This document shows, in pieces, positions 5,921 to 12,236 of a DNA stretch of 12,236 nt. Origin of the DNA: Sedimenticola sp. (GTDB lineage: Bacteria; Pseudomonadota; Gammaproteobacteria; Chromatiales; Chromatiaceae). The stretch lies in assembly GCA_027041035.1 (NCBI GenBank), contig JALULB010000118.1:1-12236 (forward strand), written 5' to 3'. Within the stretch, counting starts at the first letter, position 1. Each line of letters opens with the position of its first letter. Position numbers and translations under genes: made by a program. A model generated the notes under the pieces. It searched no databases. It had not been told where the DNA came from and saw only the letters and a list, made by a program, of their open reading frames with translations.

Positions 5921-6901
5921 ATGCCTTCGCCCAGCTTCGACCCGCGCATTCCAGCCGCCACCGGCATCCGCCGCTGGATCTCGCGGCGTGCCCTTTTGCC
6001 AGTCGCCTGCGTTGTCTTTGGCGCAACAAGCGCCCATGGCAGCGAGACAAGCGTATCCATCGACAACACGCTGTCGCGGATCGCACTGCGGCTCGATCAT
6101 TACGCGCGTCGAATCGATGACTACTTCGGTGACAATCAGCGTTTCATCGAACAAGCGAACACCCGGGTCACATTGAGCATCAAGGGGCTGTTGCAAACCG
6201 TCGGTGGAAACGAAACCGATTATGCACTGCGCGCAAAGGTATCCCTGCCGCGCGTGGAGAAACGCCTGCACCTGTTCTTCAGCAAGGACTCCGGCAGCGA
6301 TGGCGCGCTCGGCGACAACTCGGACTTCTTCGGCCCACGTGGCGGCCTGGACTCGACCTCCAACCTCGGTCTGCAATACTTCTTTCGCGATGTCGAGGAA
6401 AGCAACATCAGCATGCGCATCGGCGCCAAGATCCGTGGCGGCTCGCTGCACATGTTTACCGGACCGCGATACCGCCGCACATTCGAATACGGAGATTGGC
6501 TGGGCCGCTTCACCCAGGAGCTGCTGTGGCATACCGATGACGGCTGGGAGTCCGACACCCGGCTGAATTTCGACCGCCTGCTGGCCAGCCGGCTGCTATT
6601 GCGCACCAATCTGCGCGGTCTGTGGCTGGAGTCGAACGAAGACGGCTACGAATACTCTCTGGATTTCGCGCTGGATCAGACGCTTGCGAGCGGTCGGATC
6701 GTCCGCTACGAATGGAACAATGCGTTCAAGAGTGGGGTCGGCGGGCAATTGAATGAAACCCGGGTGCGGGTTCGCTATCGGCATGCGCTGTGGAAGAAAC
6801 GCCTGTTTGGCGAGATCGCGCCGCAACTTGCTTTCCGCGACGACGAGCACTTCCGCGCATCCTGGGGCGTGGAACTGAAATTGGAACTGGTGATCGACTG
6901 A
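5921..6901 (+). CDS. Unrecognised exported protein, probable outer-membrane beta-barrel
   Basis: This 326-residue protein belongs to no family that I recognise. A late signal peptide is visible: basic RRWISRR (17-23), a hydrophobic core, and cleavage near SAHG/SE (about residue 40). The mature part opens with an amphipathic helical stretch (NTLSRIALRLDHYARRIDDYF). It then runs in alternating polar/non-polar strands separated by Asp/Gly/Asn-rich turns, for example TRVTLSIKG, YALRAKVSL, LGLQYFF, ISMRIGAKI, TRVRVRYRHALW and ASWGVELKLELV. This is the pattern of an outer-membrane barrel. The C-terminus (LELVID) lacks the usual final aromatic residue. An in-frame TGA at 5915-5917 means ATG 5921 is the earliest possible start, although no good Shine-Dalgarno precedes it. 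It is divergent from the octaheme gene and shares its FNR control region, so co-regulation is plausible. It could be a porin or a periplasmic beta-rich protein. Its function is unknown. Confidence 0.8.
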   Translation: MPSPSFDPRIPAATGIRRWISRRALLPVACVVFGATSAHGSETSVSIDNTLSRIALRLDHYARRIDDYFGDNQRFIEQANTRVTLSIKGLLQTVGGNETDYALRAKVSLPRVEKRLHLFFSKDSGSDGALGDNSDFFGPRGGLDSTSNLGLQYFFRDVEESNISMRIGAKIRGGSLHMFTGPRYRRTFEYGDWLGRFTQELLWHTDDGWESDTRLNFDRLLASRLLLRTNLRGLWLESNEDGYEYSLDFALDQTLASGRIVRYEWNNAFKSGVGGQLNETRVRVRYRHALWKKRLFGEIAPQLAFRDDEHFRASWGVELKLELVID

Positions 6902-6927
6902 GCAGCCGATCCGACAGACTCCCAGGG

Positions 6928-7320
6928 CTACTTGACGACCTTCAGCGCGGGACGACCACCGCCCGATGGGGGCCGGGGTTCGCCATCGCCATCCGGCGGA
7001 CCGGAATCGTCCGCATCCTCCGAAAACAACATGCCATGTCCGTTCTCTCGCGCGTAGATCCCCAGCACGGCGGCCGGGGGCACGAAGATATCCGTCGGCA
7101 TGCCACCAAAGCGGGCGTTGAACGAGATCATGTCATTGCCCAGGTTCAGGTCCCGCACGGCTCCCGGTGCGATATTCAGCACGATCTGGCCGTCGTTGAC
7201 ATATGCCTTCGGAACCTCGACGCCCGTTGCGCGGGCATCCACCAGCAGATGCGGCGTCAAATCGTTGTCGACCAGCCATTCGTGCATGGCGCGGATCAGG
7301 TAGGGGCGGTTCGGCGTCAC
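6928..7320 (-). CDS. sspB: SspB, ClpXP protease specificity-enhancing factor
   Basis: This 130-residue adaptor binds ssrA-tagged peptides from stalled ribosomes and tethers them to ClpX for degradation. The folded substrate-binding domain is recognisable from RPYLIRAMHEWLVDN through VPKAY, GQIVLNIAPGAV, ISFNARFGG and AAVLGIYARENG (to about residue 97). An acidic Pro/Gly linker follows, ending in the ClpX-binding tail RPALKVVK. I chose the GTG at 7320 because it begins five bases after the sspA stop, has GGGG nine bases upstream, and gives an N-terminus (TPNRPYL) aligned with E. coli SspB. The open frame continues upstream to 7479 but only through sspA. The gene is coupled to sspA and converges with the beta-barrel gene, with 26 bp between stops and no clear terminator. 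Confidence 0.93.
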   Translation of the reverse strand: MTPNRPYLIRAMHEWLVDNDLTPHLLVDARATGVEVPKAYVNDGQIVLNIAPGAVRDLNLGNDMISFNARFGGMPTDIFVPPAAVLGIYARENGHGMLFSEDADDSGPPDGDGEPRPPSGGGRPALKVVK

Positions 7321-7325
7321 GTCGT

Positions 7326-7949
7326 TCAGCCCCGCATCTCGCGTTCGAGTTCCGTCAGGCTGTCCTGGAATGCCTGACGGGAGAAGATACGCTCGGCATA
7401 GGCTTGCAGCGGCTTGGCCTTGGGGCCGGGGTCGACACCCAGCATCGGCAGGCGCCACAGCAACGGCGCGACGCTGCAATCGACAAGGGAGAACTCCTCG
7501 CTCATGAAGAACGGCCGCGCATCGAAGATCGGCGCGGTGGAGATCAGACTCTCCTTCAACTCCTTGCGCGCCTTAGTCGCATCCTTGCCACCCGCCAGAA
7601 TACGTTCGACCAGGCTGTACCAGTCCCGATTGACACGGTACTGCAACAGGCGGCTGGCGGTGCGCGATACCGGATCGACCGGCAGCAATGGCGGGTGCGG
7701 GAATCGCTCGTCGAGATATTCCATCGCGATCATCGCGTCGTACACGGTCAGATCCCGGTCGGCAAAGGTCGGCAGCGTGCCGTAGGGATTGAGGTCCATC
7801 ACGTCCTCGGGCAACGCCAGTGGATCGACATCGATGATATCCACCGTGACGTTCTTCTCCGCGAGGACAAAGCGCACCCGGTGACAATCGATACTCTGCG
7901 GGTCTGAATACAGCGTCATGACAGATCGTTTATTCGAAACAACGGACAT
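7326..7949 (-). CDS. sspA: SspA, stringent starvation protein A (GST-fold RNA polymerase-associated regulator)
   Basis: This 207-residue protein has a thioredoxin-like N-terminal domain and a helical GST C-terminal domain. It matches E. coli SspA at NKRSVMTLYSDP, VRFVLAEKNV, MEYLDERFPHPPLLPV, EFSLVDCSVAPLLWRLPMLG and the ending LTELEREMR. SspA binds sigma70 RNA polymerase and alters promoter choice in stationary phase and acid stress. It is not an active glutathione transferase. The conserved surface pocket PHPPL is intact. GGAG lies six to seven bases before ATG. It is separated from petC by an intrinsic terminator, so although sspA follows petABC on the same strand it probably has its own promoter. 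It overlaps nothing and leaves 5 bp before sspB. Confidence 0.96.
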   Translation of the reverse strand: MSVVSNKRSVMTLYSDPQSIDCHRVRFVLAEKNVTVDIIDVDPLALPEDVMDLNPYGTLPTFADRDLTVYDAMIAMEYLDERFPHPPLLPVDPVSRTASRLLQYRVNRDWYSLVERILAGGKDATKARKELKESLISTAPIFDARPFFMSEEFSLVDCSVAPLLWRLPMLGVDPGPKAKPLQAYAERIFSRQAFQDSLTELEREMRG

Positions 7950-7966
7950 TTAATACTCCACCACGG

Positions 7967-8005
7967 AAAACACAAAGGGGGCGCATGACCTCGTCAGGCG
8001 CCCCC
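7967..8005 (-). terminator. Rho-independent terminator of the petABC operon
   Basis: On the minus strand perfect 8-bp arms GGGGGCGC/GCGCCCCC (8005-7998, 7984-7977) with an inner TGAC/GTCA pair form a strong hairpin. A T-rich run, TTTGTGTTTT, follows it. It lies 21 bases beyond the petC stop and 17 bases before the sspA start. Confidence 0.85.
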
Positions 8006-8026
8006 AGGAACCGGAAATCAGTGCGC

Positions 8027-8770
8027 TCAGTGCACGTCTTTCCAGTACTCCTTCTTCAAAAAATACGCCAGTATCGAGAAGATCAGCAGGAAGCCTATCA
8101 CCCAGATCCCCATGCTCTTGCGCTTCAATTGAGCCGGCTCCGAGACATAGGCGAGAAAGCTCACCAGATCACGCACCATGGCGTCGAACTCCTCCGGGGA
8201 CATCGTGCCCGGCTTGACGCGCTCGAAACCCTCGAACACCTCGTGCTCGTGACCGCTGTCATCCTTTTCGGTGCGGTACTTGGCGATCTGCATTCCGTGG
8301 AGTTCCCACAGCACGTCCGGCATGCCCACATCCTTGAAGACGTGGTTGTTCACGCCAAACGGACGCGAGGGATCCAGGTAGAAACTGCGCAGATAGGTGT
8401 ACAACCAATCCGCGCCGCCCTTCTTCGCGCGCACGATCAGGCTCAGGTCCGGCGGCGCCGTGCCAAACCATTTCTCCGCGTCGGCCTTCGGCATCGCGTT
8501 CTTCATGGTCTGGCCGAATTTCGCGCCGGTGAACACGAGGTTGTCCATCACCGCCTCCTTGCTCAGGCCGAGATCGACCGCCATCCGCTCGTAACGCTGA
8601 TAGCTCAGCGCATGACAGCCCTGGCAGTAGTTCACGTAGTATTTCGCGCCACGCTGAGCCGCCGCCTTGTTGTTGAGATCGATGTCCGCGCTATCCAGGT
8701 GGACACCGGTATTCGCGAATGCCGCTACCGGGGCGACCAGTAAAAGCAGCACGCTGATTAGCTTTTTCAT
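8027..8770 (-). CDS. petC: PetC, cytochrome c1 of the bc1 complex
   Basis: This 247-residue subunit accepts electrons from the Rieske protein and passes them to soluble cytochrome c in the periplasm. It has a Sec signal peptide (residues 1-19, KKLISVLLLLVAPVAAFA). The heme site is CQGCH at 49-53, followed by the c1-typical ALSYQRYERMA. The conserved segments FGTAPPDLSLIVRAKKGGADWLYTYLRSFY and NHVFKDVGMPDVLW follow. A single C-terminal membrane anchor (about 220-238) ends in a basic KKEYWKDVH tail. The ATG at 8770 overlaps the petB stop as ATGA, and AGAGGG sits about seven bases upstream. The same frame is open to 9109, but that extension lies inside petB and is not coding. Confidence 0.96.
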   Translation of the reverse strand: MKKLISVLLLLVAPVAAFANTGVHLDSADIDLNNKAAAQRGAKYYVNYCQGCHALSYQRYERMAVDLGLSKEAVMDNLVFTGAKFGQTMKNAMPKADAEKWFGTAPPDLSLIVRAKKGGADWLYTYLRSFYLDPSRPFGVNNHVFKDVGMPDVLWELHGMQIAKYRTEKDDSGHEHEVFEGFERVKPGTMSPEEFDAMVRDLVSFLAYVSEPAQLKRKSMGIWVIGFLLIFSILAYFLKKEYWKDVH

Positions 8771-9999
8771 TCGGTTACCCTCTCTGGCACAGGTTTGGTC
8801 TTGTCCATCTTGCTGTAGATCGGCATCAGCAGGAAGAACAGGAAGTACAGCACGCCGAAGAACTGCGCGAGCATGGTGCGTCCCGGCGTTGCCGGCTGCG
8901 TACCCAGATAACCGAGCACGATGAAGGAAACCACGAAGATCGCAAGCGCCGACTTGAAGATCAGCCCCTTGTAGCGAATCGACTTCACCGGACTGCGATC
9001 CAGCCATGGCAGCAGAAACAGCACCACGATCGCCGCGCCCATCGCCACCACGCCGAGGAACTTGTCCGGCACGGCGCGCAGAATCGCGTAGAACGGCGTG
9101 AAATACCACAACGGCACGATATGCTCGGGTGTCTTCAATGGATTGGCCGGGGTGAAGTTGTCGGGCTCAAGGAACCAGCCGCCAAACTCCGGCGCCCAGA
9201 ACACGATCGCCGAGAAGATCATCAGGAACACGCCCACGCCGACGATGTCCTTCACCGAGTAATACGGGTGGAACGGAATGCCATCCGCCGGCGCCTTGTC
9301 GCTCCAGCGATTGCCCTTCGGGCCCTTCTTGATCTCGACACCGTCCGGATTGTTGGAACCCACCGCGTGCAATGCGACGATGTGGAAGAACACCAGCATC
9401 ACCAGGATCAGCGGCACCGCGATGACGTGGAAGGCGAAGAAGCGGTTCAGCGTTGCGTCCGAGATGACGTAATCACCACGAATCCACAACGCCAGATCAT
9501 CACCGACCACCGGTATCGCACCGAACAGCGAGATGATCACCTGCGCGCCCCAGTAGGACATCTGGCCCCACGGCAGCAGGTAACCCATGAAGGCCTCCGC
9601 CATCAGGGCGACATAGATCAACATGCCGAAGATCCACACCAGCTCGCGCGGTTTTCTGTACGAACCGTACATCAGTCCACGGAACATGTGCAGATAGACG
9701 ACGATGAAGAAAGCCGATGCGCCGGTGGAATGCAGATAGCGGATCAGCCATCCCCAGTCGACATAGCGCATGATGTATTCGACGGAACCGAACGCCAGCT
9801 CGGCATCCGGCTTGTAGTTCATGGTCAGGAAGATACCGGTGATGATCTGGTTGACCAGAACCAGCATCGCCAATGAACCGAAGTAATACCAGAAGTTGAA
9901 ATTCTTCGGCGCGTAATATTGGGCCAGATGCTCGTTCCAGACCTTGGTCAAAGGAAAACGGTCATCGATCCAACCCACCATACTCGTCAGCATGCTCAT
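8767..9999 (-). CDS. petB: PetB, cytochrome b of the bc1 complex
   Basis: This 410-residue integral membrane subunit carries hemes bL and bH and the Qo and Qi quinone sites. Eight or so membrane helices are visible. The heme ligands are H90/H104 (13 residues between) and H191/H206 (14 residues between). The second spacing is one longer than in Paracoccus-type cytochrome b. The Qo loop reads PEHIVPLWYF (291-300), so the usual PEWY motif is PLWY here. This is close to the PVWY that I recall for gammaproteobacteria. The start ATG at 9999 overlaps the petA stop (TGATG), with a G-run eight to nine bases upstream. The stop overlaps the petC start. The complex oxidises quinol, reduces cytochrome c and pumps protons. 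Confidence 0.97.
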   Translation of the reverse strand: MSMLTSMVGWIDDRFPLTKVWNEHLAQYYAPKNFNFWYYFGSLAMLVLVNQIITGIFLTMNYKPDAELAFGSVEYIMRYVDWGWLIRYLHSTGASAFFIVVYLHMFRGLMYGSYRKPRELVWIFGMLIYVALMAEAFMGYLLPWGQMSYWGAQVIISLFGAIPVVGDDLALWIRGDYVISDATLNRFFAFHVIAVPLILVMLVFFHIVALHAVGSNNPDGVEIKKGPKGNRWSDKAPADGIPFHPYYSVKDIVGVGVFLMIFSAIVFWAPEFGGWFLEPDNFTPANPLKTPEHIVPLWYFTPFYAILRAVPDKFLGVVAMGAAIVVLFLLPWLDRSPVKSIRYKGLIFKSALAIFVVSFIVLGYLGTQPATPGRTMLAQFFGVLYFLFFLLMPIYSKMDKTKPVPERVTE

Positions 10000-10592
10000 C
10001 AGGCAGCCCCCCCATCGTCACCAATCAGAATCGTTGTATCGCTGAGGTACTGATGCGGTGGCACGACCAAATTGGTCGGCGCCGGCACGCCCTTGTACAC
10101 GCGCGCGGCCAGATCGAAACGGGAACCATGGCACGGGCAGAAGAAACCGCCCTTCCACTCTGGTCCGAGGTCAGCCGGCGCCATTTCCGGCCGGTAGGTC
10201 GGGGAACAGCCCAGGTGCGTGCAGATGCCCACAGCCACCAGGTACTCCGGCTTGCGCGAGCGGTACGCGTTCTTGCAGTAGGGCGGCTGCTGCGGCACCT
10301 CTGAATTCGGGTCGCGCAGCTTGTCGTTCAACGACGGCAGATCGGCCAGATTCTGTTTGGTGCGAAATACGATCCAGACCGGCTTGCCGCGCCACTTCAC
10401 GCGCATCAACTGTCCGGGTTCAAGCTTACTGATATCCGCTTCCGCTGGTGCGCCCAGCGCCTTTGCTTTGGCACTCGGTTGCATCGATGCCACGAATGGA
10501 ACCGCGACATACACAGCACCGACCGCACCGACAACGGATGTCGCCGCGACCAGCATGCGGCGCTTCTTTAGATCAACGCCATCTGCACTCAT
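9999..10592 (-). CDS. petA: PetA, Rieske iron-sulfur subunit of the bc1 complex
   Basis: This 197-residue subunit moves electrons from the Qo site of cytochrome b to cytochrome c1. A Tat-like N-terminus (KKRRMLVAAT, 9-18) precedes the single membrane anchor (about 14-36), which remains uncleaved in this family. The [2Fe-2S] ligands are C124 and H126 (CTHLGC) and C152 and H155 (CPCHGS). C129 and C154 form the structural disulfide. Ser157 of the cluster hydrogen-bond pair is kept, but the position two further on is Phe159 where many homologues have Tyr, a change known to lower Rieske potential. The start has GGGGAG about ten bases upstream. It is the first gene of petABC, with a dyad-rich region before it. 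Confidence 0.97.
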   Translation of the reverse strand: MSADGVDLKKRRMLVAATSVVGAVGAVYVAVPFVASMQPSAKAKALGAPAEADISKLEPGQLMRVKWRGKPVWIVFRTKQNLADLPSLNDKLRDPNSEVPQQPPYCKNAYRSRKPEYLVAVGICTHLGCSPTYRPEMAPADLGPEWKGGFFCPCHGSRFDLAARVYKGVPAPTNLVVPPHQYLSDTTILIGDDGGAA

Positions 10593-10699
10593 TATGGTTT
10601 AACTCCCCAAGGCTGGAAGGCCAGCGGCGCTATCCGGGTATTCAGAAAGCACCACGTTCGAACTGGCCGAAAAATACACCGATAGGTAATACTCTAATA

Positions 10700-10733
10700 T
10701 TGGCGCGTCATTGTCGTACAAATACCGCGCCAA
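10700..10733. promoter_or_regulatory. Nested dyad upstream of petA
   Basis: Perfect arms TTGGCGCG (10700-10707) and CGCGCCAA (10726-10733) are separated by 18 bases. An inner TTGT-CGT-ACAA (10711-10721) has nearly the same centre. The dyad lies about 110-140 bp before petA and overlaps a candidate promoter. It could be a regulator operator or an RNA hairpin at the 3' end of the Nif3 transcript. No U-tract follows (minus strand continues TATTAGAG). Confidence 0.45.
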
Positions 10734-10739
10734 CGTCAA
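10710..10739 (-). promoter_or_regulatory. Candidate sigma70 promoter for petABC
   Basis: On the minus strand, TTGACG (10739-10734) and GACAAT (10715-10710) are 18 bases apart and match the -35 and -10 consensus at 5/6 and 4/6. An alternative, TTGTAC with TATTAG after 16 bases, lies just downstream. The remaining sequence between the Nif3 stop and petA shows no gene. Confidence 0.35.
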
Positions 10740-10789
10740 GTAATCCAAGGACTTAAACCCAGGTTAAAATAACGTGCCATTGATCCGCG

Positions 10790-11542
10790 TCAGGCCGGGT
10801 TCGGTATCTCGACATAGGTGTGCTCCAGGCCGAAGCGGGCGGCCAGGTGCGCGCCCAACGCCCGTACCCCGTAGCGCTCCGTGGCATGATGACCGGCGGC
10901 GAAGTAATGGATACCCAGCTCGCGCGCCAGATGCGTGGTCTGCTCGGAGATCTCGCCGCTGATATACGCCTGGGCGCCCGCCTCGGCGGCCTGTTCGATA
11001 TAGCCCTGCGCGCCCCCGGTACACCAGGCGACGCGCGTGACCGGCCGATCGCACGCGGCAATATGCAGCGGCTCCCGGTCGAGGGCGTCGGCGATGCGCC
11101 GCCGCAGCATGCCGGCATCGATCGGGCTCTCCAGATCGGTCGCCCATACCAGCGAGCCCTCCGCCACCGGGCCGGCGGACCCGCTCAGACCCAGGCGCTC
11201 GCCGAGCTGGCGGTTGTTGCCAAGTTCGGGATGCGCGTCCAGCGGCAGATGGTAGGCCAGCAGGCTGACATCGTGACGCAGCAGCGCGGCAACGCGCCGC
11301 CCCTTCAGACCGGTCAGTGGCGCCGGCTCGCCGCGCCAGAAATAGCCGTGATGCACCAACAGCACGTCGGCATCCGCCTCGATCGCCGCGTCGACCAGCG
11401 CCTGGGACGCGGTCACCCCGGAGACGATCCGCCTTACCTCGTGGCCCGCCTCGACCTGAAGGCCGTTCGGGCAATAGTCATCGAAAGCGCCGACATTCAA
11501 CATCCGATCGCAATAGTCCACCAATTCACGCAACGCAAGCAT
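10790..11542 (-). CDS. ybgI: Nif3/YbgI-family dinuclear metal protein
   Basis: This protein of about 250 residues forms toroidal hexamers with a two-metal site per subunit in the family. It is often annotated as a GTP cyclohydrolase I type 2-like protein, but the physiological reaction is unsettled. Metal-binding segments are visible: LLVHHGYFWRG, YHLPLDAHPELGNN and, near the C-terminus, YFAAGHHATERYG. Family landmarks DDYCPNGLQVE, IVSGVTASQALVD, AWCTGGAQGYI, AYISGEISEQT and the terminal EIPNPA agree with E. coli YbgI throughout. The frame is also open from an ATG at 11554. I prefer ATG 11542 because a GGGGG run lies five bases upstream and the N-terminus then fits homologues, whereas 11554 has no Shine-Dalgarno. 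The gene is divergent from the protease gene and upstream of petA on the same strand. Confidence 0.92.
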   Translation of the reverse strand: MLALRELVDYCDRMLNVGAFDDYCPNGLQVEAGHEVRRIVSGVTASQALVDAAIEADADVLLVHHGYFWRGEPAPLTGLKGRRVAALLRHDVSLLAYHLPLDAHPELGNNRQLGERLGLSGSAGPVAEGSLVWATDLESPIDAGMLRRRIADALDREPLHIAACDRPVTRVAWCTGGAQGYIEQAAEAGAQAYISGEISEQTTHLARELGIHYFAAGHHATERYGVRALGAHLAARFGLEHTYVEIPNPA

Positions 11543-11604
11543 CCGATCCCCCATGCCAGTACAATACCCGACCGAACCCTCGGCCCGGAGCCATCCAAGA
11601 AACC

Positions 11605-12236
11605 ATGCTCATCCACCGTTTTCTGCTGTTCGTCATCGCATCGATCCTGGCCGGCCTGATCGCCGGCTATGTCGCCTTGCAATTCGGCAACCAGGATCAG
11701 TCCGTGCGCATTCGCGAGGCCACGAACCGGCCCCGGGCGGCGGATGTAACGCCACCATTCAGCTACGCCGCCGCGGTACGCGCCGCCGCGCCGTCGGTGG
11801 TCAACATCTATACCGCCAAGATTACCACCCAGCGCGAAAACCCGCTGCTGAAAGACCCCTACCTGCGGCGCTACTACGGCAGCCGCCTCGGGCAACCGCG
11901 CAAACATATCGAGACCAGCCTGGGTTCCGGCGTGATCATCTCGGCGAACGGCCTGATCCTGACCAACCACCATGTCATTCAGGAAGCCGACGCCATCAAG
12001 GTCTTCCTGAACAACGGTCGCAGCCTGGACGCGCGCGTGCTCGGCGCCGACAGCGACGCCGACATCGCCGTGCTGAAGGTGGACGCCACCGATCTGCCGA
12101 CCATCCCGGTGGCGCACTCGGCCGATGTGCGCGTCGGTGATGTCGCGCTGGCGATCGGCAACCCGTTCGGCGTCGGCCAGACGGTGACCATGGGCATCAT
12201 CAGCGCCACCGGGCGCAACCACCTCGGCATCAACAC
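11605..12236 (+). CDS. algW: AlgW/DegS-like membrane-anchored HtrA serine protease, 3' truncated by window
   Basis: The frame is open from ATG 11605 to the window edge, giving 210 residues. An N-terminal membrane segment (HRFLLFVIASILAGLIAGYVAL, about 4-25) without an obvious cleavage site suggests an inner-membrane anchor with the protease in the periplasm, as in DegS and AlgW. The trypsin-like domain begins with SYAAAVRAAAPSVVNIYT. It includes SLGSGVIIS, the catalytic His at about residue 123 in LTNHHV, the catalytic Asp at about 153 in DADIAVLK, and AIGNPFGVGQTVTMGIIS. The catalytic Ser (GNSGG) and the PDZ domain lie beyond the window. DegS/AlgW proteases cleave the anti-sigma factor of RpoE/AlgU when outer-membrane proteins misfold. 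A soluble DegQ-type role cannot be excluded until the PDZ count is known. The Shine-Dalgarno is weak. Confidence 0.9.
   Translation, partial: MLIHRFLLFVIASILAGLIAGYVALQFGNQDQSVRIREATNRPRAADVTPPFSYAAAVRAAAPSVVNIYTAKITTQRENPLLKDPYLRRYYGSRLGQPRKHIETSLGSGVIISANGLILTNHHVIQEADAIKVFLNNGRSLDARVLGADSDADIAVLKVDATDLPTIPVAHSADVRVGDVALAIGNPFGVGQTVTMGIISATGRNHLGIN

Noticed and set aside
7321..7479. Upstream extension of the sspB frame to an ATG at 7479
   Set aside because: The extension runs through the sspA coding region and does not resemble any SspB N-terminus. The GTG at 7320 aligns with E. coli SspB.
8771..9109. Upstream extension of the petC frame to 9109
   Set aside because: It overlaps petB out of frame. 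The ATG at 8770 gives a proper signal peptide and an ATGA junction.
10756..10775. AACC/GGTT hairpin after the Nif3 gene as a terminator
   Set aside because: The stem is only about four solid base pairs and AT-rich, and no T-run follows.
11560..11565. TACAAT as the -10 of the protease gene promoter
   Set aside because: No acceptable -35 is found at 16-18 bases, so the match alone is not enough.
11553..12140. Plus-strand open frame overlapping the protease gene in another frame
   Set aside because: The frame starting at 11605 carries the HtrA motifs. This one is Arg/Pro-rich shadow sequence.

Overview
The window reads as chromosomal DNA from a gammaproteobacterium, probably a respiratory lithotroph or facultative anaerobe. 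The evidence is a petABC (cytochrome bc1) cluster followed by sspA-sspB, next to a YbgI/Nif3 gene and an AlgW/DegS-type protease. This neighbourhood is typical of Gammaproteobacteria. SspA, SspB and YbgI all match the E. coli proteins through their signature segments. Placement among sulfur-oxidising purple-bacterial relatives is only an inference.

Layout. Positions 1-285 (+) hold the C-terminal end of a GlcD/D-lactate-dehydrogenase-type flavoprotein. It converges, with overlapping stop codons, on a block of minus-strand genes. In transcription order (right to left) this block is: an octaheme cytochrome c of the hydroxylamine oxidoreductase family (4167-5615), an intrinsic terminator (4100-4133), periplasmic nitrate reductase napA (1493-4042) and napB (1040-1480), a 169-bp palindromic MITE-like element starting one base beyond napB's reading frame (871-1039), a stem-loop (837-862), and a secreted three-TPR protein (282-812). 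A 305-bp control region (5616-5920) holds a perfect FNR/ANR box and a second near-match. It separates the octaheme gene from a divergent gene for an unrecognised outer-membrane beta-barrel protein (5921-6901, +). Beyond that lie sspB and sspA (minus), a terminator, then petC, petB and petA in the translationally coupled order petA>petB>petC (minus). A dyad-rich upstream region follows, then the Nif3/YbgI metalloprotein (minus) and the 5' part of a divergent AlgW/DegS-like protease (+), cut by the window edge.

How it may work. NapAB reduces nitrate to nitrite in the periplasm. The octaheme protein has all eight CXXCH sites and the HAO Asp-His pair, but I see no candidate for the tyrosine that cross-links heme P460 in nitrifier HAO. 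That points to a reductive enzyme taking nitrite to hydroxylamine and/or ammonium, as proposed for epsilon-Hao with Nap in Campylobacterota. An oxygen-responsive FNR-type promoter fits this. No quinol dehydrogenase (NapC/NapGH/NrfH/CycX) and no NapD chaperone is encoded here, so the electron input and maturation factors must lie elsewhere. I consider this nap/octaheme/TPR/beta-barrel locus the most interesting part of the window.
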